DNA from: DASQFI01 sp035633215
GTDB taxonomy: Bacteria > Acidobacteriota > Vicinamibacteria > Vicinamibacterales > SCN-69-37
Direction of reading: 5' to 3'
Assembly (NCBI GenBank): GCA_035633215.1
Contig: DASQFI010000074.1
Location: forward strand, 1-64,000
Length of the DNA stretch: 64,000 nt
The position numbers were made by a program, and so were the translations under genes. The stretch's first letter is position 1; each line of letters starts with the position of its first letter. Positions 1 through 9,771 of this stretch are shown one piece after another. The notes under the pieces are model-generated. The model made no database searches. It saw only the letters and a program-made list of their open reading frames with translations, and was not told the origin of the DNA.

Positions 1-297
1 CCACAGCATGCGTGGGCCCGCATGGCGCATCACGTCTTTCATCGCCGTGCGCTCGGCGGGGCGGTAGCAGTGGATGCGGCACTCCCGGCACGTGGTCTTC
101 TCGGGGCCGAAGGGGCACCCAGCCAGCCGCTGGTCGGCATACTCGAGCAGGGCGGCACAGCCGTCGCACAGATGCCCGTACGCATGCCCATGAAGATCGC
201 GGCAGTAGATCCGGACCATCGCCGCGACCGTCTTGGCATCGAGGACGATGTTCGGTGGCGACGTGCCGGGCGGCGGTCGGGTCGAATCACGCGGCAT
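1..297 (-). CDS. YgbA-like (nitrous oxide-stimulated promoter family) protein, 3' part beyond the window edge
   Basis: An open frame of 99 codons begins at an ATG at 297 and runs off the left edge without a stop. The translation has the cysteine pattern of the small PF11756 family: IYCRDLHG, then CDGC, CPFG, CRECRIHCY and a closing VMRHAGPRML. These cysteines probably bind metal. In enterobacteria ygbA responds to nitric oxide and nitrosative stress; nothing here shows whether that applies. Only a weak ribosome binding site is visible. The family assignment rests on the full set of motifs, although the last residues are missing. Confidence 0.8.
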   Translation of the reverse strand, partial: MPRDSTRPPPGTSPPNIVLDAKTVAAMVRIYCRDLHGHAYGHLCDGCAALLEYADQRLAGCPFGPEKTTCRECRIHCYRPAERTAMKDVMRHAGPRMLW

Positions 298-396
298 CGT
301 TCGTCATGCTACCGGGACGATTCAGACCCGCGTATGACGACGATCACACGCCCCGGTGGCATTTCGATGCAAACCGTATGTGCAGTCCGCGGAAGA

Positions 397-768
397 TCAG
401 GCGGCCACGGCCGATCGCGCCCACGCGATCGAGCGCCAGCCTTGAATCGAGACGGCGAGGTACCACATTCCGATTGCCGGTCCGACGTCGAAGAAACCGC
501 TCCGGTCCAGCGGTTCCGGGAAGGTGTACATGTTCAGCGCCAGGAGCAGGAGGGCAATCGCGATGCCCGAGCCGGCAAAGACTCGACCGAAACGCGGATG
601 GCGAAGCATGCTGAGTGGAAACAAGAGAGTCCCGAGGCCGACGTAGGCATCCCACGTCAATTGCGAGCCAGATGCCAACCGTTTCTTGACCCACACGCTC
701 CATGCCGGTACTCCATCACATTGGACGATGAGTGGGATGCCGATGAGAGCGCGCCACGCACGCTTCAT
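397..768 (-). CDS. hypothetical small membrane protein
   Basis: A 123-residue frame with about three hydrophobic segments, near residues 42-60, 66-84 and 94-112, and a basic tail. The hydrophobic pattern and codon use suggest a real inner-membrane protein, but I do not recognise the family. The N-terminal 35 residues are less convincing, so the gene could be the 3' remnant of a longer membrane protein. It lies about 100 bases downstream of the multicopper oxidase stop on the same strand. No function is proposed. Confidence 0.45.
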   Translation of the reverse strand: MKRAWRALIGIPLIVQCDGVPAWSVWVKKRLASGSQLTWDAYVGLGTLLFPLSMLRHPRFGRVFAGSGIAIALLLLALNMYTFPEPLDRSGFFDVGPAIGMWYLAVSIQGWRSIAWARSAVAA

Positions 769-868
769 CGGAACTGAGCGATCGGAGCGGATCTCAGCGG
801 TCTCCGGCCATCTGCACTGCCCTTCTGAGAGTCAGATGCGCGGAAACGGGTCTCTTCCGTCGGCTGAC

Positions 869-2905
869 TCAGGACGTTGCGGTCTGAATCGGTCCCACCG
901 AATAGGCACGCATCATCTCGTTGTCCTCGTGCTCGAGAATATGGCAGTGCCAGACGAACTGCCCCTCGAGATCGAACGTTGCCTTCACGCGCGTGATCTC
1001 GCGTGGGTGCGAGATGACGGTATCCTTGGTGCCTGTCTCCCAGGCTTCCGGCGGCCGGACGACTCCGCCGGCTTCGCGGCCGACGACCTCGAATTGCACC
1101 ATGTGAATGTGGATCGGATGCGAATCTTCGGTGAAGTTGTGAATCTCCCAGAGTTCGGTCGCCCCAGCGGCCGGATTCTCAGTCATCGCATCCATCCATC
1201 GCAGCGGATTCCCACTTCCGTCGGCCGCCAACGTGCCGAGCAGCGCCATAGTGGGACCAAACGGCACGGCGCTGGGATCATCGCACGCCAGCCTGAGATT
1301 GGCCGGCTGATGGGCCGGATGCCCATGCCCGGGGTGTCCGTCCACCAGGACCGTCGCTGACTCCGCCTCGTTCAACGACAACCGTCGGGTCACCGCGGCG
1401 CCGGGCAGGGGAAGCGACTGCGGCAGCACGAGCCCCGCAGGCGGAATGCTCAGATCGACCGAACGTGCCGCTCTGACCCTGAACTGCATGACCATTCCGG
1501 TCGTTCGCCGATCGGCCACGTCAAAATCGTCGTCAGGCTGTCCGCCGCCGAACGGCTCGTCGGGACCCAGGTTCAGAAGAACAATCTCGGTTCCGACAGG
1601 GACGTCCGTGAAATCCACGATGACATCGGCCCGCTCGGCGGGTCCCATGAGCAAGTGATCGAGTCTCACGGGGGCCGGCAGAAAGCCGCCGTCCGCGCCA
1701 ATCTGCCAGAACGGCAACTGGGATCTCGAGAGCTTCAAGATGAGAAAGCGGGAGTCGCAGCCGTTCAAGAAGCGGAACCGATAGCGGCGCTGCTCGACGT
1801 CGAGGTACGGCCACGTCCGGCCGTTGACGACCATCGTGTTGCCGAAGAACTCCGGGTTCCAGATCGGCGGGACATCGCTCGGGCCGCTGCAGCCAGACTC
1901 CGGGATGAACGGAATCTTCAGCTGCCCCTTCTGCAGTCCCTCGAAGAACGCGCGGTTGTCCGGGTAGAAGAGCGATCCATCGGCGTTGAACGATCGATCC
2001 TGAATCACGATGGGAATCTCGTAATAACTGAGGCCAGGCGAGTCGCCGATCGCAGGGGCCGGTCCGGGGAGAATCCCCGCGGGAAGATCGTCCGCTCCTC
2101 CGCGAAGCAGATAGAAGCCCGCCGGTCCGGCGTAGACGTTCGCCCGCGTCATACCGAGCGCATGATCGTGATACCAAAGCGTCGTCGCACGCTGATCGTT
2201 CGTGTACCTGAACCTGGCGGTGCCCGGATCCCACGTGCCGCCCCAGCGGGCACCGAACTTGGCGCGGAAGAACTCATACCACGTGCCGGTCCTTGCGAAG
2301 GCCGCGGGAATGTCGTTGGCTGGAGGGAGATACCAGGCTTCGGGATAGCCGTCGCTTTCATCGGTCGTATGCCCGCCATGCAAATGCGTGACGATCGGCA
2401 CGGGACCTCGATACCGTGTCGGATCGTCGCCGAGTCCGTCTCGACCCACGATTCCGCCCGGTGGATTCGCCCAATGCAGCGTCTGATCGACCGGCAGCAG
2501 ATGCGGCAGGTAGTGCCCGCTGCTGTCCATGAGCTGATTCATCCATGTCACTTCGGTGTGCCGGTTCGTTGTCGCTTCAATCGTGAACGACGGGTAATTG
2601 AACGTAGCCGCGTCCGTCGTCGATCCGTAGCCCCAAACCGTTGTCGGACGATGCGGCGCGGGAAGAATCCGCTGCACGAACTGCCGGACGGCAATTGAGT
2701 AGTAGTCGATGGTCGGAGTGGTCACCGTCGTGGGCATCGCGGGTGGAATCACCAGAGGAGTGACGAATTTCGGTATGACGTCTGGAGGGAGCGTGCCCCC
2801 AGGGATCTGCGCCGCAAGTCGGGGCCAGAACCCGAACTTCGGGGTGAAATAGGCCGCTGCCCCACCCGCCGCAGCCAGCTTCAGGAACCGACGCCTCGTG
2901 GCCAT
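869..2905 (-). CDS. Tat-exported multicopper oxidase (CotA/laccase-like)
   Basis: A 678-residue blue copper oxidase that should couple one-electron oxidation of a substrate (metal ion, phenol or bilirubin-like compound) to reduction of O2 to water outside the cytoplasm. The ATG at 2905 puts a twin-arginine signal (RRRFLKLAAAGG) at residues 4-15; 21 extra in-frame codons upstream lack signal character. All four copper motifs are present: HLHGG (H174, H176), WYHDH (H246, H248), HPIHIH, and HCHILEHEDNEM (H653 to M664), with Met as the axial type-1 ligand. Length fits CotA-like enzymes. The substrate cannot be told from sequence. It is the only clear O2-using oxidase in the window. Confidence 0.92.
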   Translation of the reverse strand: MATRRRFLKLAAAGGAAAYFTPKFGFWPRLAAQIPGGTLPPDVIPKFVTPLVIPPAMPTTVTTPTIDYYSIAVRQFVQRILPAPHRPTTVWGYGSTTDAATFNYPSFTIEATTNRHTEVTWMNQLMDSSGHYLPHLLPVDQTLHWANPPGGIVGRDGLGDDPTRYRGPVPIVTHLHGGHTTDESDGYPEAWYLPPANDIPAAFARTGTWYEFFRAKFGARWGGTWDPGTARFRYTNDQRATTLWYHDHALGMTRANVYAGPAGFYLLRGGADDLPAGILPGPAPAIGDSPGLSYYEIPIVIQDRSFNADGSLFYPDNRAFFEGLQKGQLKIPFIPESGCSGPSDVPPIWNPEFFGNTMVVNGRTWPYLDVEQRRYRFRFLNGCDSRFLILKLSRSQLPFWQIGADGGFLPAPVRLDHLLMGPAERADVIVDFTDVPVGTEIVLLNLGPDEPFGGGQPDDDFDVADRRTTGMVMQFRVRAARSVDLSIPPAGLVLPQSLPLPGAAVTRRLSLNEAESATVLVDGHPGHGHPAHQPANLRLACDDPSAVPFGPTMALLGTLAADGSGNPLRWMDAMTENPAAGATELWEIHNFTEDSHPIHIHMVQFEVVGREAGGVVRPPEAWETGTKDTVISHPREITRVKATFDLEGQFVWHCHILEHEDNEMMRAYSVGPIQTATS

Positions 2906-3188
2906 GGTTCGCACCCGTCTGTGATTCGTGCCGGGACTTACGCGCGCGCCGAGCATCCACCGGCGCACTGCGGCTTGCCCAAAAGGACGACAAAGTTGCG
3001 AGCGTCCACGCGCTGGAAGAGGAATGCAAGTGCGAGACCAAGTGCTTTCGAAAGTCGACGTGAAACCCGGCGAAGGGCCACTTAATAGAGGAGCCGAATA
3101 TTGCGCAGGATTCTCGAGAAGAGTCCGCAGCCCCGAAAGGCGACCAGCGGCAGAACTTTCTCAACCTTGGAGGCGGATCCCCATTGGA

Positions 3189-6100
3189 TCAGAACGTCAG
3201 CCGCACGCCGAGCTGCGTCTGCCGGGAGGACGTCACGGTCGTCCGAATCTGCCCGAACGCGGGGAGCGGCGCTTCCCCGTCGTTCTGACCGGCGAAGACA
3301 ATGAGGGACGGTGGGCCAAGGTTGACGCGGTTCAGGAGATTGAACACCTCGACGCGCAGCTCGACACGAGCGCGCGAGCCGAGCGCGCGCCAGGCGGCCT
3401 GACGGCTGAAGGCGAGGTCGACGGTCCGGAGGTCAGGACCGATCAACTCGTTGCGGCCGACGTCGCCGAATGTCCCGGCCGCCGGCAAGACAAAAGCCGT
3501 CGGATCCAGCCAGCGATCTGCACGGCCGAGCACTGCGTCGTCGGGTCCCCGGCCGGGCGAGTAATTGGGCCGATCCGGTCCGGTGCCGGGACCGAGCGAC
3601 GGCGACCACTGCGATCGCGAGCGATTGCTCTGGAGGAATGGCGTCAGAGGATTGCCGCTGCGCATCCGCACAATGCCCGAGATCTGCCATCCGTTGAGCA
3701 GCGCGTCCGGCAGACCGGCGAGGGCGCTGGCGCGCGGAAGCTCCCAAATGAAGTTCATGACCCAGTTGTGCGCGGCGTGAAAATCCGCGAGGCCCTTGTT
3801 GTACCCGGGGATGAACTCCGGCATCGCCGATGTCGTGGCCGTGGTCGAATCGGAGAAGAAAGTCGCGTTCTGCGTGGTGTCCTCGGCCTTCGACCACGTG
3901 TACGATGACTGCACCTGCAGTCCGCGATGCCAGCGCCGGCGAATCTCGACGACAAGCGCCTTGTACCAGGCATCGCCGTCGCTCGACTTGACCTCGATCG
4001 CCGAGAAGTTGCGGTTGGGCCGCAGCAGTCCCGTCGGATAGAACAGCGTGCCGTCGGCAAGGGTCGTCGGCGCGGGCACATTGCGATCGGAGTTGCGCCA
4101 CAGGTGCCGGCCCCGCGACCCCGCGTAGCCGACCATGACCATCCAGGTCGACCAGAGCTCCTGCTGGACGTTCAGGTTCCACATATGCACGCGCGGGAGC
4201 GCGATGTCGTGCTGAATCGGCCGAACCGAAATTCCGGTTCTCCGCTCGAACGGCGGCACGGGAAACGTCGGGCTGGCGATCACCAGGCGCGGCGTCGCGG
4301 GCGGATTCGTGACCGTGACGATCAGGTTCTGCTGGTTGTTGGTGTTGTAGTACAGACCGTAGCCGCCACGCACCGACGTGCGGCCCTGGCCGGCCACGTT
4401 CCACACCGCGCCCAGCCGGGGGGACCACGAGCCACCCGGGTTCTCGTAGAGCGGGCCGACGGTCGGCGCGGCCGCGAGCAGATCCGGCATGCTGACGTCG
4501 CGGCCGCCCTGGTCGAGGGGGAGCGTCGCGCCCTCGTGCCGGAGACCGAGATTGAGCGTGAGATCCGGGTGCATCCGGAATTCGTCCTGCACGTACACGC
4601 CGTACAGGGTCCATCGCCAGTGGCGGTTGACGTCGCCCTCGGGCGTCAGGCCGATGAATTGAAGGGGCTGATTCCGCAGGAACCCGGTTAGATTCGCGAA
4701 TCGAAAAATGCCCAGGCTGAAGGTCGGATTGTACTCGACGTCGTTGTAGCGCTCGACGAGCGCACCCGCTTTGAGGAAGTGACGCCCGCGCGCCTGCACG
4801 ACGTCGTACTGGATGCTCGTCACGTCCTGATCGAGCCGCACATCCGCAGAGCTCTGCGGCCCGAATCGAGGGAAGCCGCCGATGTCGATGGCGCCCATGA
4901 AGGCACGGCCGGGAACGAAGACCGGCAGCGGCTGCGAGGTGTTGGCTTCCACCGTCTGGCCGATCCACGTGCGGCTGTATCCCACTCGCGCCGTGTGCAG
5001 GAGCGACCCCCCGAGCGTTTGGCGAAACTCCGAGGTCAGGAATTGATTCCGCGAGACGAAGGCGCGCGGGAACTGTGGATAGTCGGTCGGCAGTCGCTGT
5101 TCAGTGTCGTCGATCGTATAGCGGCCGAAGATCGACACGCCGTTTGCGGGAACCACATCGACACGCGACTGGAAGAAGTGCTGGCTCAGGCGCTGGTCGA
5201 ATGGAAAGGTGTAGCGGGCCAGGCCGCCGCCGAGATTCTCCCCGTTGGCGCGCGGAAACTCTTCCAGGTACGGCCGCACTGCCGGATCGACGGGGATGAC
5301 GGTGCCGGACACGACGCCACGCCGCGCGTCGTCGTCGGGCACGGTCGTCAGGATCGTCCGGCCCAGGGATTCCCGCAGGGCTTCGTATCCGACGAAGAGG
5401 AACAGACGATCTCGGCGCAGAGGACCGCCCGCTGTTCCGCCGAACTGGTTGCGCGTGAAGTCGGGCGTGTCGCCGACGTCAAAGTAGTTGCGCGCATCCA
5501 TCGCGTCGTTGCGGTGGAACTCGAACAGCGTGCCCGCGAGACGGTTCGTCCCGGACTTCGTGATGGCGTTCACCTGGCCGCCGACGTTGCGGCCGAACTC
5601 GGCGCTGTAGCTGTTCGTTTCGACGCGGAATTCGCGGACCGTCTCCATGCCGAGCGCCGTGCCCGCCGCGCTGCCGGCCGGGCCGTTCGTGAAGTCGTTG
5701 AGCAGGGTGCCGTCCAGTAGGTACACATTCGCCCGGGGATCCTGCCCATTGACGCTCATCGCCAGCCCGTGCGCGACGACCGATCCGTTGTCCCGGTGCA
5801 CGAAGGGGTTCACTGTCGGCTGGAGCGCCATCAGGTCCGTGAAGTTGCGGCCGTTGACGGGCACGTGTTCGATCGACCGCTCATCGACCAGGAAGCCCAG
5901 CGCGCTGCCGCGGGTATCGACGACCGTCGTCCCAGCCGCGACCGTGATCTCCTCTGAAACTCCCAGCTGCATCACGAGTTTGATCGCGGCCTGCTCGCTC
6001 ACCGTCAGGACGACACCCGTGCGGACGAGCGGACGGAAGCCCGCGAGCTCGGCGCGCAATTGGTATTCGCCCGGCGGCAGACCCGAGAACATGAACCGGC

Positions 6101-6296
6101 CGTCGGCGCCGGCGGATGCAGTGCGAACCACACCCGTCTCGACGTGGGTGGCGGTGACGGCCGTCCCGGCCAACGCGTTTCCGTTCGTGTCGTGAACGAG
6201 GCCCGCCAGGGTGGCCGACGTCTGGGCTTCTGAGGGGCCGGCGAGCAGCAGTGCGATGCCGAGAACTATCGCGATACCAGACGGTCGGAATCGCAC
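3189..6296 (-). CDS. TonB-dependent receptor, Oar-like, with N-terminal carboxypeptidase-regulatory domain
   Basis: A 1,035-residue outer-membrane protein. I chose the GTG at 6296 because AAGGAG lies 8 bases upstream (6305-6310) and a clean signal peptide follows, cleaved near residue 24 (AGPSEAQ). The much longer open frame upstream has no signal features. Order: carboxypeptidase-regulatory-like beta-sandwich (about 28-120, with the DGRFMFSGLPPGEYQL signature), plug domain (about 125-240, VNGRNFTDLMALQP), then a large beta-barrel ending in LTF. Acidobacteria carry many such receptors, usually for large or glycan-derived substrates; the substrate here is unknown. Monocistronic as far as can be seen. 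Confidence 0.9.
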   Translation of the reverse strand: MRFRPSGIAIVLGIALLLAGPSEAQTSATLAGLVHDTNGNALAGTAVTATHVETGVVRTASAGADGRFMFSGLPPGEYQLRAELAGFRPLVRTGVVLTVSEQAAIKLVMQLGVSEEITVAAGTTVVDTRGSALGFLVDERSIEHVPVNGRNFTDLMALQPTVNPFVHRDNGSVVAHGLAMSVNGQDPRANVYLLDGTLLNDFTNGPAGSAAGTALGMETVREFRVETNSYSAEFGRNVGGQVNAITKSGTNRLAGTLFEFHRNDAMDARNYFDVGDTPDFTRNQFGGTAGGPLRRDRLFLFVGYEALRESLGRTILTTVPDDDARRGVVSGTVIPVDPAVRPYLEEFPRANGENLGGGLARYTFPFDQRLSQHFFQSRVDVVPANGVSIFGRYTIDDTEQRLPTDYPQFPRAFVSRNQFLTSEFRQTLGGSLLHTARVGYSRTWIGQTVEANTSQPLPVFVPGRAFMGAIDIGGFPRFGPQSSADVRLDQDVTSIQYDVVQARGRHFLKAGALVERYNDVEYNPTFSLGIFRFANLTGFLRNQPLQFIGLTPEGDVNRHWRWTLYGVYVQDEFRMHPDLTLNLGLRHEGATLPLDQGGRDVSMPDLLAAAPTVGPLYENPGGSWSPRLGAVWNVAGQGRTSVRGGYGLYYNTNNQQNLIVTVTNPPATPRLVIASPTFPVPPFERRTGISVRPIQHDIALPRVHMWNLNVQQELWSTWMVMVGYAGSRGRHLWRNSDRNVPAPTTLADGTLFYPTGLLRPNRNFSAIEVKSSDGDAWYKALVVEIRRRWHRGLQVQSSYTWSKAEDTTQNATFFSDSTTATTSAMPEFIPGYNKGLADFHAAHNWVMNFIWELPRASALAGLPDALLNGWQISGIVRMRSGNPLTPFLQSNRSRSQWSPSLGPGTGPDRPNYSPGRGPDDAVLGRADRWLDPTAFVLPAAGTFGDVGRNELIGPDLRTVDLAFSRQAAWRALGSRARVELRVEVFNLLNRVNLGPPSLIVFAGQNDGEAPLPAFGQIRTTVTSSRQTQLGVRLTF

Positions 6297-6388
6297 GGGT
6301 CGGTCTCCTTCGTGGCGAGCATCACACCGATGATAGTCCCACCGCCCGAAGCGGTCGCGATGATCGGGGGCTCTCTGGAGCGGATGTT

Positions 6389-6661
6389 CTACGACGCCCC
6401 GGCGGACGACTGGCTGCTCGAACCCGCAGTCATCCGGCTGTCCTGAGGCGACGGCGCGCCGTTCGTCTGCACCAGCGCACGCAAGGCGAGGACGTGAAAG
6501 GCAATGATGATGACGAACGACGCCCGGAGGACATTCCATTCGAGTGTCAGATCCGCTTCTCCGTGAGCGATATCCGTGAGGGCGAGATGGGCAACCACGA
6601 TGGCGATCAGCGAGAGCACGCCCGTTCTCACGGCCCATGCTCGTGGTGTCTGGCGTTTCAT
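6389..6661 (-). CDS. small two-helix membrane protein
   Basis: A 90-residue protein with two hydrophobic helices (about residues 11-30 and 45-65) and a polar Ser/Gln-rich tail. Two consecutive ATG codons exist at 6664 and 6661; the second sits 7 bases from an AGGAG and is preferred. It lies downstream, on the same strand, of the citrate synthase, malic enzyme and flavoprotein genes and may belong to that operon. Family not recognised. Codon use agrees with neighbouring genes. Confidence 0.6.
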   Translation of the reverse strand: MKRQTPRAWAVRTGVLSLIAIVVAHLALTDIAHGEADLTLEWNVLRASFVIIIAFHVLALRALVQTNGAPSPQDSRMTAGSSSQSSAGAS

Positions 6662-6807
6662 CATCGATCTCCTGCGCCGCAGGCCTCATGCCGCGTGGCG
6701 GATGTCGGGAACCATCACGATGGCGGAGGCTCGGACGCCGGCACACCGCTCGTCCGCCGGCCCACCCACGTGCCCGCGACGACAGCCAGTCGCGCGACGC
6801 GGCCGCA

Positions 6808-6972
6808 TCACGACAGCGACGCGCCGCCGTTGAGAAGAAACCAGACGCACACGACAAACCATCCCATCGCGACTACGCCGAACACGACCGTCACGGCCAG
6901 CGTGGCCTCAGGATGTTCGCGACCGGGGTGACGTCGATCGTTTGATGTCCGGGCGGATGCTGTGCCTGTCAT
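6808..6972 (-). CDS. 54-residue single-span membrane protein coupled to the flavoprotein gene
   Basis: A short frame whose ATG overlaps the stop of the preceding gene as ATGA (6969-6972), a strong sign of translational coupling. The translation starts MTGTASARTSNDRRHPGREH and has one hydrophobic span (about residues 24-48, AVTVVFGVVAMGWFVVCVWFLL). Size and topology recall the tiny subunits of cytochrome oxidases or other membrane complexes, but there is no specific family match. About 140 bases separate it from the next downstream gene, and I see no convincing reading frame in that gap. Confidence 0.6.
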   Translation of the reverse strand: MTGTASARTSNDRRHPGREHPEATLAVTVVFGVVAMGWFVVCVWFLLNGGASLS

Positions 6973-7997
6973 GACGCACCCGGCTTGCCGGGATGGGGGG
7001 CCGATCGCGGGCGCCAGCTGTGCAGGATGCGCATGTAGTTCCCGCGCTCGAACGCATCGGCTTTCGGGTTCTGGATCAGGCTCACCTTGCCCTGCGCCTC
7101 CCTGAGGGAGTTGTACTCGTGCTCCTCGAGCCAGTGCGCCAGCTCGCGCCTCATCTGCGCGAGATAGGCGATCCCTCGTTCGAGCAGCGCGGACACGACC
7201 TGCACCGCGTCGGCGCCGGCCATGACGGCCTTGAGAGCGTCCACGCCGCTATGGACGCCGCCGGTCGCCGCGAGCGATGCTTCGACGCGCCCGTACAGGA
7301 TGGCGAGCCAGCGCACGCGGAGCAGCAGTTCATCAGGCGTCGAGAGGTGCAGGCGAGGAGCCGCCAGGAGCATCTCCGGATCGATGTCGGGCTGGTAGAA
7401 ACGATTGAACAGCACGAGGCCGTCAGCGCCGACCGCGTCCAGCTCGGAGGCGAGGTTCGACATCGACGAGAAGAACGGCGAGAGCTTCACCGCAACGGGG
7501 ATCTGCACCGCCCACGTCACGTGACGCACCGCATTGAGCAGGCGGCGCTCGACGTCCGCGCCGGTTTCGCGCGGGTCCGTCGCGACGTGATAAATGTTCA
7601 GCTCGATCGCATCGGCACCGGCCTCCTCCATCTGCTTCGCGCTCGCCAGCCAACCTGAGCGCTCGGTGCCATTCAGCGACGCAATCACCGGCACGCCGAC
7701 CGCGGCCTTCACGCGCCGCAGGTGATCGAGATAGCGATCGGGCGAAAACGCGAACTCATTCGACTCGGGAAAATCCCGGAGGGCAGCGGCGTCCGATTCC
7801 TCGTCGACGAAGAGGTCGTGCACGATCCCAAACTCCTCGCGCGTAATCTGCTCCTCGAACAGAGACCGCAGGACGATGGCGGCGGCGCCGGCATCCTCGA
7901 GACGCTTGCAGACATCAAGGCTGTCGCAGAGCGGCGACGCACCCGGCATCAGCGGGTGAGGGAGGGTCAGTCCGAGGTATTTCGTCGAGAGGTCCAT
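6969..7997 (-). CDS. dihydroorotate dehydrogenase-like flavoprotein
   Basis: A 342-residue FMN-binding TIM-barrel of the PyrD-like superfamily. The frame opens MDLSTKYLGLTLPHPLMPGA, typical of class 1-like enzymes, and has the phosphate-binding region TGGVHSGVDALKAVMAGADAVQVVSALL near the C-terminus. The segment that in true dihydroorotate dehydrogenases reads NxSCPN is replaced by ELNIYHVATDP, so pyrimidine synthesis is unlikely. Such proteins are commonly annotated only as dihydroorotate dehydrogenase-like. It lies 25 bases behind malic enzyme, so an oxidoreductase role in central carbon metabolism is plausible but unproven. Confidence 0.85.
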   Translation of the reverse strand: MDLSTKYLGLTLPHPLMPGASPLCDSLDVCKRLEDAGAAAIVLRSLFEEQITREEFGIVHDLFVDEESDAAALRDFPESNEFAFSPDRYLDHLRRVKAAVGVPVIASLNGTERSGWLASAKQMEEAGADAIELNIYHVATDPRETGADVERRLLNAVRHVTWAVQIPVAVKLSPFFSSMSNLASELDAVGADGLVLFNRFYQPDIDPEMLLAAPRLHLSTPDELLLRVRWLAILYGRVEASLAATGGVHSGVDALKAVMAGADAVQVVSALLERGIAYLAQMRRELAHWLEEHEYNSLREAQGKVSLIQNPKADAFERGNYMRILHSWRPRSAPHPGKPGAS

Positions 7998-8022
7998 GTC
8001 GATCCCCGTCGTGCGTCAAAGA

Positions 8023-9771
8023 TCAGGCCACTCGATATGGGCGGTACACCGGCTCCCACATTGCCGCCGCCACCCGATCTTCGATCTCGTCCGTCGTGAG
8101 CGCTGGCACCTCGCCGGTGTCGACGATCGCCCGGGCGACGGCCACGGCGACATCTCTTGAGACCTCACGCAGGCGCGAAATCGGCGGGTAAATGGACGCG
8201 CCCGGTTGTGTGTCCGATCCCGCAAACTCGTGCACCGCGCGCGCCGCGGCCGCGAAGACGTCATCCGGCAGCCATCGCGCCCCGACGACCCGCGCGCCGA
8301 GGCCGATCCCCGGAAACACGAGCGCGTTGTTACACTGCCCGATTCGATAAACCACGTCGTTGAGGCGGACCGGCGGGAACGGGCTGCCCGTGCCGACCAC
8401 CGCCGCGCCGTTCGTCCACCGCAGGAGGTCGGCCGGCGTAGCTTCGACCTTCGGCGTCGGATTCGACAGCGCCAGGATGATCGGCCGGTCGCAGCCGCCA
8501 AGCATCGTCCGCACGATTTCTTCGGTGAACGCTCCGGGCTGGCCCGAGACGCCGACAAGGATGGTCGGTCGGAACTGACGCACCACGTCGAGCAATCGGA
8601 AAGACCCATCCGAGCCCGGTGTCCACCCGCCGACGATCGACGGATCCGCCGCGATTTCGGCCTTGTAGCCGGTCAGGCCGGCGCGGTCCTCGAGGATCAA
8701 GCCGCGTGAGTCGAGACAGAGCACGCGCTGGGAGAGCTGCGGTTGGCTCGCGCCTTCGGCCGCGAGTGCCCGGCGTATCTGCAGCGCGCACCCCGCGCCC
8801 GACGCGCCGGCGCCGTAGAACACGACACGTTCGTCCGCCAGACGGCGGCCGATCCGGGCGAGCGCGGTGCGTACGCCCGCCTCGACCACCGCCCCCGTGC
8901 CCTGAATATCGTCGTCGAAGCTGGGAAGCCGACGGCGATAGCGCCGAAGCACTTCGAAAGCCCGGTGGCTCGCAAAGTCCTCCCATTGCACGATGGCGCC
9001 GGGAAAGACTTCCGCGATGGCCCCGACCAGCTCGTCGAGCAGCGAAAAGTAGGCGTCGCCGCGGAGCCGAGCATGCCTGACGCCGAGGTACAACGGGTCC
9101 TGAAGCAAGGCCTGGTTGTCCGTGCCGACGTCCACCGTGAGCGGCAAGCTGTGGCCGGGATGGATGCCCGCGCCCGCCGTGTACAAGGCCAGCTTGCCAA
9201 TGGCGATGCCCATTCCGCCGATGCCCTGGTCACCGATGCCGAGAATCGCTTCGTTGTCGGTGACGACGATAACCTCCGCCGGCCCGCGCTCGGCGTTGGC
9301 GAGCACCTCCGCGACGCGGCCGCGATCCTGGCTCGAGACGTACAGACCTCGGGGCCGGCGATACAGGTGACTGTATTGCTCGCAGATCCGGCCCACCGTC
9401 GGCGTGTAGATGATCGGAACCATCTCTTCGAGGTGATCGACCAGCAGCCGATAGAACAGCGTCTCGTTGCGATCCTGGAGCGCCGCCAAAAACACATAGC
9501 GGCTGACGTCGTCGCCGGCGTTGAGGTAGTTCTCGTAGGCGCGCCGTGCCTGCTCGTCCGGAGAGGAGACGGCCGGCGGCAGGATGCCGCGCAGACCGAA
9601 CGCATCGCGCTCGTCCAGCGTGAAGCAGGTGCCTTTGTTCAGGAGCGGGTCGACTTTGAGTGCCTCGCCGCGCGCGAACACGGCGCGGTACTTCTCGCCG
9701 GTGCGCGGATCGACCCGCTCCTCGAATCGCTTGCGGGAGTCGGCGATACCCGTCGTGGCCGCGGGCGTCAT
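8023..9771 (-). CDS. maeA: NAD-type malic enzyme (oxaloacetate-decarboxylating malate dehydrogenase)
   Basis: Converts malate to pyruvate and CO2 with reduction of NAD(P). The 582-residue product starts at the ATG at 9771, which overlaps the citrate synthase stop as ATGA; the 107 codons open further upstream lie inside gltA in another frame. Motifs in order: YTPTVGRICEQYS, VVTDNEAILGIGDQG, DVGTDN, the metal site QWEDFA with FDDDIQGTGAV, the nucleotide-binding GAGASGAG, and SNPTPKVEATP with GTGSPFPPV. Length matches the large bacterial and eukaryotic type. Together with gltA it sets a pyruvate/TCA branch point. Confidence 0.95.
   Translation of the reverse strand: MTPAATTGIADSRKRFEERVDPRTGEKYRAVFARGEALKVDPLLNKGTCFTLDERDAFGLRGILPPAVSSPDEQARRAYENYLNAGDDVSRYVFLAALQDRNETLFYRLLVDHLEEMVPIIYTPTVGRICEQYSHLYRRPRGLYVSSQDRGRVAEVLANAERGPAEVIVVTDNEAILGIGDQGIGGMGIAIGKLALYTAGAGIHPGHSLPLTVDVGTDNQALLQDPLYLGVRHARLRGDAYFSLLDELVGAIAEVFPGAIVQWEDFASHRAFEVLRRYRRRLPSFDDDIQGTGAVVEAGVRTALARIGRRLADERVVFYGAGASGAGCALQIRRALAAEGASQPQLSQRVLCLDSRGLILEDRAGLTGYKAEIAADPSIVGGWTPGSDGSFRLLDVVRQFRPTILVGVSGQPGAFTEEIVRTMLGGCDRPIILALSNPTPKVEATPADLLRWTNGAAVVGTGSPFPPVRLNDVVYRIGQCNNALVFPGIGLGARVVGARWLPDDVFAAAARAVHEFAGSDTQPGASIYPPISRLREVSRDVAVAVARAIVDTGEVPALTTDEIEDRVAAAMWEPVYRPYRVA

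Noticed and set aside
6969..7997. True dihydroorotate dehydrogenase (pyrD)
   Set aside because: The characteristic NxSCPN region is absent and the gene sits with gltA and maeA, not with pyrimidine genes.
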